Assembly (NCBI RefSeq): GCF_018691265.1
Contig: NW_024881282.1
Span: forward strand, 51,219,122 to 51,283,121
Length of the DNA stretch: 64,000 bases
From: Tyto alba
Taxonomy: Eukaryota; Chordata; Aves; Strigiformes; Tytonidae
Direction of reading: 5' to 3'
The notes below the pieces were generated by a model, which was given only the letters and a program-made list of their open reading frames with translations, was not told where the DNA came from and did no database searches. The translations under genes were made by a program, and so were the position numbers. This document shows, piece after piece, positions 1-11,028 of the stretch. Every line of letters begins with the position of its first letter. Position 1 is the stretch's first letter.

Positions 1-544
1 ATCATCTTACTCTTTCTATTACTAAGTTTCATCGTTTCCCTAGAAAATAAACTTTTCAAAAGTTTATCAGCTTAATTAACTGAAAATATTTTTAAAATAT
101 GAAAGAAAATTACTAACTGGCACTAACTGGCTAAATTATATTCTACCATTAGCATTATGATCCTTTATTTACAGCTGCTAGAGAAGAAAAAGTATATTTA
201 AATCATTATGCTGAAAGGATTCAGAATCAGAACAGACATTTTACATGTGAAGTGTAAAATACTGAAGACAAACTGAGTTACTGGCTTCTGAAAAAATACT
301 GACAGTTATATAGCAGTTGATAAATCAACAAAGTAATTTCAAAGTTTGCAATGGCCAATTTTATTGCATCTTCCATATACGTTTGTATTTAAGTACTCTA
401 AAACAAAGCTTATTTGGGGTACTTTTCACATTCACAGATGTGCATAATAGTAAAAAGTACAAACTAGGTAATCAAGCATTAACAATTACTGAAGATTATA
501 TAACGTGACTCCCCCAGTTTCATATGACAAGGTACTCTGCATAC

Positions 545-648
545 CTGTAACAAGAGCCAGACGTTCGACACCAGCAAAGTCTGCGTGTTCAATAGCCATG
601 ACGCCAGCAGCTCCAAAGAGCTGCTCAGGGTAGTTGTAGATCAACTGT
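545..648 (-). CDS. CCT2: CCT2 exon 10, last coding exon in the window
   Basis: It encodes (R)[20 protein letters not shown] then [14 protein letters not shown] plus one base of a Gly codon. The acceptor is AATTGTAG and the donor GTATGC at 539-544. Nothing in 1-538 looks like the following exon, so the remaining roughly 208 codons lie off the left edge. Confidence 0.95.
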
Positions 649-3600
649 CTACAATTAAAACACAGGCACATCTTCCCATTACACACAGAGCAAACCTTAT
701 AAAATACCAGAGTCAACAAAGGACATCCAATTCTCAATAGCATGGACATGCAACAAGATTTCTGAAAGCTACAGAAGCAGCCAGCATGTGAGGCACTTGT
801 CACATACAGAATGTTACACCACAGAGAAGCAAATGCAGTGACGGGAATAACATACAAAGCTAAAAACAAAAATAAAAATTGCTTTACATTCCAAGTCCTT
901 TGACCCAAAGTGCCTGCTGGGCACTTAACCACCTATTCTAGTAGAGCATGCTAGAGCAACATGTGAAATAACATCTTTAGTTCCTTCACCAATACAAAAT
1001 CCGAACAGTAGACAACTCTATGGGAACAATAGCTGGCCAGTCTTGTAACATATACATACTACTTTCTGTAGTCTTCTATTTGTGCTCCCTTATTAATATG
1101 TATCCCACTCGCACTAGAACAAAGCAGTCATCTAAAGCTGAATGGTCAGTGGCCATTCAGGAGTGCTATGCCAGTTTATTTTTCCCTTCCAGTGACAGAT
1201 TCAGTGTTGTAGAGATTCAGGAAGAGCTGGGAGATGCCATCTCGGTCAAAAAAGATGTTTCCAATCTATCTTCAAAGAGACAACTGGTGCTGCTGGGTAT
1301 GTGCAAAGAAGGTTCTTCCTACTCTGGATCCATATGGCCTTGACCTTTGCTGAGCACCTCCTCAGCTGTATTTAACTGGCTAACATTTACAGTATTGGAT
1401 GTGAAGTGGATCTACAGTATGCCTGTAAGCAGAACTCAATTTTATCAGGGAGTAAGTCTGAAAAAGTCAACCTAACTGGAATACCACTAGCCTGGCTGCA
1501 GTGACTGCCTACCACCTGAGCTTCTGTAGGGCAGCTACCCGAGTTACAAGCAGACTGGATAGCAGCGATGGAGTTAAGAATTATTTTTCTGCATACTTCA
1601 AAGGATTCCTCCATCAATTTGCCAACAGGACTCCCGAGTCTAGGACTCTGTATCTGCACCATGTCCGCCAAACAGAACACTCATTTTACCTACACTAGAA
1701 GGTATGTGAAACATGACCTAGACAGAGGGCCTATGAGATTCGTCAGCCTGTCAGTGGTTTTTACACGTTTAACAAACTTTGAAGGCAAGTTATAAGATGC
1801 ACTATGTCCTGAGACAGTAAATATTTGCTACTGTGGAAAACAGTGTTACTGCAACAACTCCTATCCTTCAGTGTAGTAGCAGCTTATCAGCTTCCTAGCA
1901 GACCATGTCATGTGCTGAACCACCAGGTGTCAAGCTGCTCATATGTATGGCAGTTTCACTCAAATGAGAATTACTGAAAGGCAGAAGCATTTTTCATCAT
2001 TAAAAAACTGAATGCTTTTTTTGCACTGTGTCAGTTCAGGAGAGAAGCGTGCTGCTAACAAAAATAAGTAACTTGGATTGTGACATCTCTTAAATGAAAA
2101 TGCTTATTTTTCATACTTTCAAAGATGTGTATAAAAGGCTCATGAGAAGGAGCACAGAGGCCTTTCAAACACTCCTGAATCTGGAGCAATACTCCAGCAC
2201 CAGCATTTTAAGGCAGGAAAAAACATAGCTGGTTCAATCTGAACTAGATGCATTCAGCAGCTCAGACTCTTTCAGCAACATTTTCCCCCCAAAAGGGGGC
2301 ATATGGACATGGACAATGCTGCTGCTATTCGTAACTAAGTAAATCTGTTAGCATAAAACCACAGTGACATTGCTTGAACCAGACTGAAACATGGATCCCT
2401 GATTAAGTAACATCACTTCTTCGCCTTTAAAATAAGAGAACAGGTGGGAGGGAGACATGGTGCACAAGAAGCACAGAAAAAAACAATGACCTCACTGAAG
2501 TGACTAAATTAAGCTTTAGGGAGGATCATCTCATTTTACAGATACAGGCATAAATAATGTTCTTCACACTCACAGTATTAACATCTTTCGAACTGCATTT
2601 TAAACTCTACTGCTTTTCCCTGACAATACATACCTGTTAATAAAGCAGTTTATTCCATGCTTAAGAATACGCTCTACCTTCTCCTTCATTTTTTCTTTTT
2701 CTGCCTGTTCTATTTCTGCTACCTTTGCTGTAGAGTCCACTCTAACGCGGGAGCCAAAAATCTAAATCAAAGAAAACAAAGACTTCAATCTAAAAAGGAA
2801 TTCCATTTACAAAAACATCATTTCACAACAGTAGTTCTGTCACATACCTTAATCTTGTCTGTATCCATACCAGTATTTGCAATAAGAATCTTTGCATTTT
2901 CAATTCTTTTTGGCTGATTTACACCAATCTTCTTGTCGAGTAAAAAGCCTGCAGTAACAAAAAGGTCTTGTAAGACTTCATACTGAAAAAGGAAAACAAT
3001 CCATTTACAAAGACTCCTCGTGTTTATTATTCAATTTAATAACACAGCAATGTTTCCTAGAACAAATTTGTACAGATGTGTAACTTTTAACAGCTTCATT
3101 TCTCAAGCACGCTTACAGCCAACATACAACAACTCACCTTCATCTAAGTAGGAATCAGCCAAACTTCCACCAAGTTTCTTAATGATGTGGATAGCCTCCA
3201 AATTACCAGAACCTTTCAACCGAAGAACAGCTTCGACAGCTAGTTTGACAAAGTGATCTTTATGATGAGTAAGTAATTTTGATGAAAGAGTCGTTCCAGC
3301 AATGTTCATCAGGTCTTCACGGAACTTCACTTCATCATCACTAAAATAAAAGTCAGTACAGTTGAAGTGGAAAGTCTGAAAGCCTTAACTATCGTTAACC
3401 TCTCGCTGCGAGTCTCTCCGCGCTTCTTCTAGCCCGGTTCTATGTGTAGCATATTCCATTTTGAGGGATGCTACACAGGATCCCTCCAGTGTCCCTGAAT
3501 ACAACCTTCCTTTTGAAATACAAGCTCAATTAGAAGAACATTTGCAATCAGCTTTAGAAGGCCTGTGCTCTCAAAGTGGTGCCTAAAGAAAATAGTCATA

Positions 3601-6600
3601 TTTAAAATCAGGGTATGAAAACTGAAGTAACAGGTCAGATTTTTGTTCTAGGGAGCAAATTATTGCTCATATTTTGTTTCTGCACATCATAAGTTATTTT
3701 AAATAACTTCATAAAGCTTCTGTGTTTCATCTAAACAAAAAGCAGTCTTTCTTTTCTTAACTGTTAAAATTCATAAAATCAGCCTTTACACTACTTAAAA
3801 GAGATCAAAGAATTTCCCAATGGTATATAATTCTCACTGATGTTTTAAACTTGACTGGTTTATAAAGTGTTACTGCAAATGTACATTACTAACCCATGAT
3901 CCACAGCTGCTTTCAAAAGTGCCTCTCTTGAAGCTTTTGTGGCTGCTCTCCAGCCTGCAATGATGGTCTGAGGATGAATCTTCTTTGAGATCAGTAATTC
4001 TGCCTCCTATTTAAATGAAATTAATGATTAGTTTTTTCTCAGAGGTATATTTACACTAACTAGGAAAGACAATTCCAAGTAATCAGAAAATTCTGAACAG
4101 CAGTAAAAGCCAGAGAGCTATAACAATGAAATGAAAGTCATCCTACTGGCAGGGTTTTTTTGCCAATCTAAGCAAATATGATTTGTCCTTGGAATATGGT
4201 CAAGAAATTTTAATTAAAAAAAAAAAATTCCTACTACTTAATATGAATAGCAATCAGACATGTAATTCAAAATAGCAGTCTTTCACTTCATGTTTGAGAT
4301 GTCTCCTGTTCACTTACAGCTGCAATTTAAAGTGTGGTTGGAAAAAAAAAAAAATATAACCCTCCAACCTCCCGTTTTGCGAGGAACTTGGCAAGCTGAT
4401 GGATCATTTCTCAGATGTTCTTGATCACAGTTCCTGGATCTGAGATGATTAGATTTACTGGCACAGCTCTGCTAACAAGAGTTCCTCACTTCTGAAGACT
4501 CCTTCACAGTCATTTCAGATTTAAAGTTTGGCAATGTAAACTCTGTACGTAGATTTTAAGGGAACAGCATGAATTCAGGTCTTGTGCACACAAGAACAGA
4601 ATTTAACATGTCTTGGTTTTTTTCCTCATTAATGTTACGAAAAGAATTTCAGAGGACTGAACCTCACAACCAAGCAGTGCTGCATGCTGCCCAGTGCAAC
4701 ATCCACAAAGTGATCTGTGACAGGGTGATAAATGGCTGTTTCACTTGCATAATGTAATAAGTGAAAATAATTTTCTAAAATGTACATAATTAAAATACTA
4801 GGGAATTTATAAATTAAAAAATGAGGAATATAGCTTAAAGTAAAAACTGATGATGCGGTATCTAAGGGTGTTTTTTTTCCCTATGAATTTCAACAGTAAC
4901 AGAGCAAGGTATCCCTATGGTTTGGGAGCCCTCTTCATAAACATCAAGTAACACATCCCTTATTGGTATCACAGGAGTACATTGCCAAATAAAAACACAT
5001 CTGAAAAACTGTAATACATCACCCTCAGTAATTCAGCTGCCAACACTGTGACAGACGTAGTTCCATCACCAACTTCATCATCTTGAACCTTTGACATATC
5101 TAAAGAAAGAAGCCACTGCATTAATGTTTTGATTCAAAACACCATGCTCACCAGTACCAGCTCTACATACAAATATTATTATCTTACATCAGTTTGGAGA
5201 AGAAAAAAAAGAGTTTTACTCCTCTATAGTTTAAAGAGGTCATTCTAAGTCACAGAAAAGCCTGAGATGCAAATCAAATTCATCACCGTCCAAATTCCTG
5301 CACTTCATTTGCAGCCTACACACCAGTTCCAGTCTGGCGATGGTCAAGAGCTACTCTCTCCTCATTCCTAAAAACAGTCATCAGAAGGAAGCAGGGCCAG
5401 ATAGAAGCTCTAAGCTATACACACAGGACCACAGAATATAATAACCAAGTATGCCCCATGAACTGTTGATAAACAAGGTCCCAGCAAACAAAATCATCAT
5501 GAATCTTGACATCAAATTGTTCAGGGTCCTGCTTGTCACTAGAGCTGAATCACTGCTCACACTAAGGCAGCTGATCACAGAGGTAAAACTCTGTCCAGAG
5601 TACAACACTAAGTGATAAAAAGATTTAAATCAGGAAGAACCAGAGAGAACCTCTGTACCCCAGTAGACTTCTGTTCCAAATTTTCCCAGGATAAAAAAAA
5701 AAAAAAAAAAAAAAGAGAGGGCACATATCTGAATTTTGTCCCTTTTGACTCTTGGGGCAAACGAGAGTTGAAGGAAAAAGAGGAGATACCAGAACAGTTT
5801 GGCAAGAGCAGCATATACTTGAGTTTTACTTTTGCAGAGTTCCACAACTCTTGCAACACACTGGCCTCCTTACTTCAGGAATTCTGTTCCTTCTCCCTTC
5901 ACTTTTTCACACTATTTGAAGACTACTGTTCTAACAACAAATAAAAATGATAGGCTGTTAACAACTCACCAACCAAGACCTTGGCAGCTGGGTTGTCAAC
6001 TCCAATAGCTTTCAGGATGGTTGCACCATCATTGGTAACTGTTACCGTGCTATCTCTTCCAGTACTCAAAAGAATTTTGTCCTGCAAGATACAAGATTTA
6101 AAATGTTTAAAACATACTGTAACTGTTAAAACTAAATTAACATATACGACCACTAAGAACTTGCAGCTGCCTTACCATGCCTTTAGGCCCCAGAGTGCTC
6201 TTGACCAGATCACCAATAGCAATGGCACCAACAAAGGATGACTGAAATGAAAGCAAATACACCTTAGAAGAGGATTTATTTGCACTTTAATACAAGAGGC
6301 AGATACTAGCTCCTAACTTCCAAGGGGATAACTTAACCCAATCTTTCCATAGCCACACTCCTTTCAACAGTCTGGGTCCAAGTTTCTCAACTGCTACATT
6401 TTGGTAATCAGATCAAGTATACTTAATTCTCACGAAAGCCACAAAAGCCTGTCTCACAGCCAAAAGAAATGCCTTCCAATGAACATCAATCTTCTGAGCT
6501 AAGGTACTTAGTTTCTGAACACTTATGAGCAGTTTCTCTAAGCGTTAGTATTAACAATGCTCCTTCTACCTTCTGTTCACAGACATGCAACAAGAAAAAA

Positions 6601-7973
6601 ACAGTGAGACAGACCAAGTTCCACATCAAAATAACTGAAAGTACTTTCAACAGTAGAAAAGACAAAGTTTAATTACCCCAAATATTACAGTTTCTTTGAG
6701 AATTAAACTTACCAACCGAGCCGTTTCTGCCTTTTCTTCATCTGCACCTGCCTTGAAAATGTTCACAGGAGCAAGGGAAATGGATGCCTGAACCAGAGTT
6801 AACACAAGAATATCCCTTTAGCTTTAATAAAGCAACACATTTTAAAAGCAAATCCCTGACACAAGCTTAGGAGTTTTTTTATTACTAAAACGATTAATTT
6901 GTATACTCCATTTGGTTTTGATAAAAAATATATTCAAGATAGATTTTTTTAAGAAGGACTCAAGGTGAATTTATCTTGCAATCCCTTTATCACATGAAGA
7001 AATTACAGAATTGATTGCACTCTACTCCTACAGGCTGCATACCCGATTCTCCGATACAATCTCTGCGCCTGACAGGTCATTACCAGTCCCTTACTTCATG
7101 GCAATGTGTTGCTGTTCTGCATGGCTAACCATCAGAGACAGACAACTGCAAGATAGGTACCACCAGCAGAACCTAAAAAAATGTACTTACCGAGTGCACT
7201 GGGGCTTTAATATTTTAGTGTTTGCGCTGAACTGTCATCTTTTTTTTTTTTCCATGCAAATTCATTATATTAGTTATAGATGTACCATATATAGAGATAT
7301 CAGATATTTATATATCAGATATGTATATATGTATCAGAATACATGCCATTATAATACAATATATATATATACACACAGAAATAATACTTTTAAGGAACTC
7401 CAGAACTTAAATGAATTAGTATAAAAAGAACAAATGAATCAACCCTCTTCGGAGCGTTCCGTGACTTTTCACTTCGCTGCGTGCTCAACACGCCATTTCT
7501 CTACCAGTTTCACGAAGCCCATTCATCCCACCACGTCTCAGAGAGGAAAAATCCCAAGGGAGCGGCAGGAGACGCCGCCGAGCACCGGGACCACCGGGAC
7601 CACCGGCGAGCCGCCCCTCAGGCGGGGGGGGGTTGGCAGGCGCCGCCTCCCCGCGGCCGCTGGGAACTGATCTGAGGGAAGCCGCGGCCTCCCTCCCGCC
7701 TCCCGCCGTGCCACGGACGGGCCCGGCCGCTCCCAGAGCGGGGAAAAGCCGTGTGGGCGCCGACGGCGGGGCCGGGAACCGCGCAGGGTTTCCCCCCCCA
7801 CACACACCACCGCAGGCCCGGCCGCGCCCTAACGGACCCTCCTCGCGCGCGCTCTAGAACCTTCCACGCACAACGCGCCGCCGTCGCCACCTCCCCCCCA
7901 CGCGAGGGCCGCAACCGCCGCCGCACAGAGCGAGGGGGAAGGGACGCGCCGTCCGCGCCGCGCCGCTCACCAT
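545..7973 (-). CDS. CCT2: CCT2, T-complex protein 1 subunit beta (5' two thirds of the gene, ten coding exons)
   Basis: CCT2 is the beta subunit of the cytosolic group II chaperonin TRiC/CCT, a double eight-subunit ring that folds actin, tubulin and other proteins using ATP. Ten exons (7971-7973, 6713-6787, 6176-6241, 5970-6081, 5023-5099, 3894-4006, 3138-3340, 2848-2948, 2634-2761, 545-648) join in phase to give about 327 codons with no stop. The family is usually about 535 residues, so the remainder lies left of position 1. Visible hallmarks are [14 protein letters not shown] near the N-terminus, the nucleotide-binding motifs [20 protein letters not shown] and [15 protein letters not shown], and the apical-domain stretches LADSYLDEG and [16 protein letters not shown]. 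All introns are GT-AG. The gene lies downstream of FRS2 on the same strand. It should be a housekeeping gene, given its CpG-island promoter. Confidence 0.97.
649..2633 (-). other. CCT2: CCT2 intron 9 (no second gene seen)
   Basis: This 2.0-kb intron is AT-rich with several short open frames on both strands at 1020-1680. None has recognisable domains or splice context. I see no snoRNA with convincing C/D boxes and no clear transposon ends. Confidence 0.6.
2634..2761 (-). CDS. CCT2: CCT2 exon 9
   Basis: It encodes [20 protein letters not shown], a lysine/glutamate-rich helix ([16 protein letters not shown]) and INCFIN plus a split Arg codon. This is the apical domain with its helical protrusion region. 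The acceptor is GATTTAG and the donor GTATGT. Confidence 0.96.
2848..2948 (-). CDS. CCT2: CCT2 exon 8
   Basis: It encodes (G)[20 protein letters not shown] and [13 protein letters not shown], at the start of the apical substrate-binding domain. The acceptor is ACTGCAG and the donor GTATGTG. It ends in phase 0. Confidence 0.96.
3138..3340 (-). CDS. CCT2: CCT2 exon 7
   Basis: This is the longest visible CCT2 exon (203 bp). It encodes [20 protein letters not shown], then [20 protein letters not shown] and [20 protein letters not shown] up to DEG. The acceptor is TATTTTAG and the donor GTGAGT. It covers the intermediate domain leading into the apical domain. Confidence 0.97.
3894..4006 (-). CDS. 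CCT2: CCT2 exon 6
   Basis: It encodes [20 protein letters not shown] followed by [18 protein letters not shown], part of the intermediate and equatorial region. The acceptor is AAATAG and the donor GTTAGT. The final Gly codon is split with exon 7. Confidence 0.94.
4007..5022 (-). other. CCT2: CCT2 intron 5
   Basis: AT-rich intron of about 1.0 kb with short A runs at about 4216 and 4340 and no coding signal. Introns 2, 3 and 4 (6242-6712, 6082-6175, 5100-5969) are similar. The 871-bp intron 4 holds an A22 tract at 5693-5714 in plus-strand sense. Confidence 0.6.
5023..5099 (-). CDS. CCT2: CCT2 exon 5
   Basis: It encodes (D)[18 protein letters not shown] and LAAELLR. The GDGTTS motif holds the acidic residue that serves ATP hydrolysis in group II chaperonins. 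The acceptor is TCTTTAG. The donor is GTGATG, a weaker match to consensus but the only one that restores the frame (AGG then GAG). Confidence 0.95.
5970..6081 (-). CDS. CCT2: CCT2 exon 4
   Basis: The exon opens with [10 protein letters not shown] and contains the NDGATILK motif and [12 protein letters not shown]. It ends with one base of a split Asp codon that exon 5 completes. The acceptor is TTGCAG and the donor GTGAGT. Confidence 0.96.
6176..6241 (-). CDS. CCT2: CCT2 exon 3
   Basis: It has 22 codons, [20 protein letters not shown] and GM, with acceptor TTTCAG and donor GTAAGG. It carries the first half of the nucleotide phosphate-binding loop (TLGPKGMD) of the equatorial domain. Confidence 0.96.
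6713..6787 (-). CDS. CCT2: CCT2 exon 2
   Basis: It encodes [18 protein letters not shown] and on to TARL (25 codons, phase 0 at both ends). The acceptor is GGTTCAG and the donor GTAAGTT. This is the N-terminal arm and the start of the equatorial domain. Confidence 0.95.
6788..7970 (-). other. CCT2: CCT2 intron 1
   Basis: The intron has two compositional halves. The promoter-proximal half (about 7440-7970) is CpG-rich and belongs to the CpG island. The distal half is AT-rich and includes an irregular TATA/GATA microsatellite at about 7280-7380. Open frames in the GC-rich half are composition artefacts. Confidence 0.65.
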
Positions 7974-8115
7974 GCTGCTGCCGCCGCCGCCGCCGCCGGT
8001 ACCGCCAACCGCCTCCTCCGCTACAAACCCACGAGCTGCGAGCGGAACTGGCGTCAGCGGAGCCGCCGCTTCCGGCGCCTCACGAGGAGGCGGTGCTCGG
8101 TCCCGGAAGGGGAAC
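7440..8115 (-). promoter_or_regulatory. CCT2: CpG-island promoter of CCT2
   Basis: Dense CpG spans the first exon, the 5'UTR and the start of intron 1, against an AT-rich background on both sides. Two ETS-type sites CCGGAAG are visible, one on the minus strand (8069-8075) and one on the plus strand (8103-8109). A TGACG half site lies on the minus strand at 8052-8056. There is no TATA box, which fits a broad housekeeping promoter. The transcription start is inferred to be near 8030-8060. Confidence 0.8.
7971..7973 (-). CDS. CCT2: CCT2 exon 1, coding part (initiator ATG only)
   Basis: The exon ends exactly at the start codon: ATG is followed at once by the donor GTGAGC (7965-7970). The next exon opens with GCA TCC, giving Met-Ala-Ser-Ile-Ser-Leu-Ala-Pro, as expected for CCT2. 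The 5'UTR immediately upstream is a (GGC)6(AGC)2 run at 7974-7997 in mRNA sense. The transcription start is not fixed by sequence alone but should lie within about 100 bases upstream, in the CpG island. Confidence 0.88.
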
Positions 8116-8116
8116 C

Positions 8117-8120
<4 letters not shown>

Positions 8121-8149
<29 letters not shown>
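8121..8149. repeat. Poly(T)29 tract bordering the CCT2 promoter
   Basis: An uninterrupted run of 29 T on the plus strand (A29 in the CCT2 sense) abuts the upstream edge of the CpG island. Long dA:dT tracts disfavour nucleosomes. Whether it acts that way here is inference. Confidence 0.85.
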
Positions 8150-9242
8150 GAATGAGTTCTAGGGCTCGGAGACCTGTTGTCTCTTCCCCTGTTCTGCGTA
8201 ATGCAGACCTTTCTCTGCGGAGCTGTCGTCTAGGCGCTTGCTCTCCTATACAATTTCGGTACAAAATTATTTACGCCTCGGCGAAGGAGTTCGTAGTTGC
8301 CCCAGTTTAATTTCATCACGTTCCTGGAGGTCACTTCTCTAACCGGTCAAAGCAATTTTAAACTACCGCTCCTGGCCTCCAGTGCGCTTGCCTCCCATTT
8401 ATCTATTACAGCATCCACATCGCCAATCCAAAGCGGTGAACAGGAGATAGCGCCAGCACAATCGAACTCAATACACTCTTCATTTCAGTATTAAAAAATT
8501 AGTAACTATTCTTCTGGCAGCTTTACAGCTGTGAAACCCCACCCAAGCCTTGTTCTGTAGCTGCTTTTTGTGAGACCCCACCCAAGCCTTGTTCGGTTGC
8601 TGTTTTTCCTCTGGACAAAAAGCCTTGTAGTTACCTACTGTTACAAAAAAAAAAAAAAAAAAAAAAAAAGTGAATTGGTTTGTATGACTTGTTACTCAAG
8701 GATTCATTTCAGCTAGTATTCTTCTTGCTGCCAGGTACAAGTATCTTGGGATATATGCAAAGCTGTTCTAAATTGAAACACCAAAGATGGAGACAGCAAA
8801 AAAGAACGTGGCTAAAACCCTGCCAGCTTTACACATCTAACTCTGGTTTTATGTCAATACCTGGCTAATATTTTTCTTGAGTTCTTCAGGCTTTTTGCTT
8901 TGTTTTCTTCTAAGAGTTAGATATGTTTTTCCCTCTAACCCTCTTCTGAAAACTAGAGGACCACCTGAACTTTAACGTCTTCGGTTTTCCTCATAGTTAT
9001 ACAGAAAAGTATCTGAAGTTTTGGCTAGGGCTAATAACCCAACTAAACCGATGTAAACTATTTTTATCTCAGAACTAGAGCATTAATTCACATTTGCTTC
9101 TGCTGTGGTGTGAGCAGGACAAAAAAAGATTTTAAAGTGCCTTGGACAATTAAGCAAGTTATAGCCTTTGGAAGATCAAATGCTCATATAAAAACTTCCT
9201 ACAGAGAATGTGTAAGTTTGGTTTAAGAGCCTTTTGACTGTT
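8150..9242. other. Intergenic region upstream of CCT2
   Basis: Apart from the 39-bp duplication and the A25 tract this stretch holds no recognisable gene or transposon. It separates the CCT2 promoter from the solo LTR at 9243. Confidence 0.5.
8531..8607. repeat. Two-copy 39-bp tandem duplication
   Basis: Units begin at 8531 and 8570. Both carry the core ACCCCACCCAAGCCTTGTTC and end in GCTG followed by a T run, and they differ at only a few positions. An A25 tract follows at 8645-8669. I do not recognise the parent element; a fragment of a retroelement is possible. Confidence 0.7.
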
Positions 9243-10243
9243 TGTCATGGTTTGAGCCCAGAGGGCAAAAGAGCACCACGCAGCTGCTCACTTCCCCCTT
9301 CCCACCCAGCGCTGAGGAGAAAAGAAGCAAATGCTTGGGGCTCAAGATAAGGACGGGGATGGATGAATCTCCCATTATGGTCATGGGCAAAAGACAGACT
9401 CGTTAGGGGAAGAAAAAAAAAAAAAAACAACATAAATACAGACACTAGCAACAACAACACTTAACAGACAGAGTAGGACAGCATTACCACATCTGGAGAA
9501 CACCTTCCCCTCACCTCTCCCTTCTTCCTCAGCTCAGCTTTGCTCCCAATATCTCTACCTCCTCCCCTCAGCAGAACAGGGGGCAGGGAATAGGGTGTGC
9601 AGTCAATCCTGCCACTTCTTCCATCTTGGGGAGGGGGGAAGCTTCTGGAATTCTCTCCCTGCTCCAGCATGGTTCCCCTCTCACAGGAGACAATCCTCCA
9701 CAAACTTTCTCCAACTTGAGTCCCTCCCATGGGCCACAGTCATTCCCAAGGTGCTCTGGTGTGGGACAACCCCGCATGTTGCAGTCCTCCTAGCACCAAA
9801 TAACAACACAGTGGGCTGCTTCTTCCCACGGGATCCCAGCCTCCTTCAGGTATGGTCACCTGAGATGGTGTGGGGCCCCCCACAGACCACATGTCGGCAT
9901 CTGCTCCACTGTAGCCCTCCGTGAGAGGTGGGAGAGGGCCACCCTGCTGTCTCACCACAGGAAACGGAGGTCTCTGCTCCAGCACACGTCCTCCATCCTT
10001 TCTTCCTCTGTTCTTCTACTGACCTCAGTGTTCATGTAGATGTCGCAATTCTTCCTCACAACTCCAACTCTCAGGTCCCTTCTTAAATAAGTTATCACAG
10101 AGGCACAGTTAATTGGCTCGGCTTTGGTGCAGAGGTGGGTCTGACTTGGAGCCAGGGGAGCCTCGAGACACTTCCCACAGGGGCCATGGCTGTAGCCCCT
10201 CCCCTGCTACCAAAAACCCCACCACTCACTCAAACCCAGGACA
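9243..10243 (-). mobile_element. Solo LTR, endogenous retrovirus, family 1 (minus orientation)
   Basis: The element runs TGTCCTGGG...CATGACA on the minus strand, 1001 bp. It is flanked by CTGTT and CTATT, a 5-bp target duplication with one mismatch. It aligns along its whole length with the plus-strand LTR at 50971-52039. Both share the opening TGTCCTGGGTT(T)GAGTGAGTGG, a GATAAC-TATTTAAG core promoter, a CCTAACGAGTCTG motif near the 3' end, and AAACCA(T/C)GACA at the terminus. No retroviral gene lies beside it. The 5-bp duplication and bird context suggest an ERVL- or ERV1-like origin, but class is not proven. It appears older than the 51-kb copy. Confidence 0.85.
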
Positions 10244-11004
10244 CTATTGCTAAGCTATGATTTATAATGTGTAAAAGTAGGGACACCCAAATAGGAAGAG
10301 CCCAGCACTAGTTCTGAACTCCTGCCTCTCGCTTCAAGCTGCGCAGTGCCCTCGCCTCTGCTGTGCTGAGATTCTGGAAACAAAACGTCTCCTGACATTT
10401 CTAGGGTTTTGTTCGTTCGCTGGCTAGTAACATCATTATTTAAATTGCGCCTTAAACAGTGACGTAGGAGGGAGAGAAAAGAAAGTACTGAATTCTGATA
10501 AATCACCTGCGTACTTTATAGTCTCCAGAAGAAAGCAAAAAGACCATCAGGACAGGACTTCAACCTTGTATTTTCTTACTATTTTATTTCTGAATTTATC
10601 AGTACTAGGCTAACAAAGTCCATTTGGGTTTTGTGAAATCTTATTTAAAGGAACACATTCAGACTGCTGGCATGTAATTCACTATCCAGTAGCTGGCAGC
10701 AGCAGTACTACCACAACAAAAAAATTCTAAGTCTACTTACATAAGAAATATGTGACAGGACACTAGTAGAAATGAAACAAAAGCTTGGGAAAAAAACCCT
10801 TACAGACTCAAGTCATCCTGTTTGTTTTTTTTTTTTTTTTTTTTTAACCACTGAGTAATGAGTGGAATACAAGGTAGGGCGGAAAGGGAATAAGATAAGT
10901 ACCTGAAGCAATGATTTAAAGAAAAGCAAAAAAGGTTTTCCTAATGAAATATAATACAATGTCACTAACACTGGGAAAATATTGAAGTAACCCACAGACT
11001 ATTT
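10244..11004. other. Intergenic spacer between LTR and FRS2 3' end
   Basis: AT-rich sequence with a T21 tract at 10825-10845 on the plus strand. A GT-rich stretch at about 10970-11000 (minus sense) could be the downstream element of the FRS2 polyadenylation site. Confidence 0.45.
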
Positions 11005-11022
11005 TCAATGTAAAATCAATAG

Positions 11023-11028
11023 TTTATT
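11023..11028 (-). terminator. FRS2: Candidate distal polyadenylation signal of FRS2
   Basis: A canonical AATAAA in minus sense sits within CATGGCAATAAACTATTG. Downstream sequence includes the GT-rich run GTCTGTGGGTT. It would place the cleavage site near 11000-11010. Confidence 0.5.

Noticed and set aside
1..538. Next CCT2 exon within the first 538 bases
   Set aside because: No segment in any minus frame resembles the expected sequence after the LALVTG stretch, and no paired splice sites were seen.
1020..1343. A 107-codon plus-strand frame in CCT2 intron 9
   Set aside because: No recognisable domain, no splice or promoter context, and neighbouring short frames on the other strand; chance is the simplest explanation.
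5480..5610. C/D-box snoRNA in CCT2 intron 4 (ATGATGA-like word in minus sense near 5500)
   Set aside because: No well-placed CTGA D box and no terminal stem could be found.
7434..8264. Several 70-136-codon frames in the CCT2 CpG island
   Set aside because: They are Arg/Pro/Gly/Ala-rich frames on both strands, typical of GC-rich promoter DNA, and overlap the true CCT2 exon 1.
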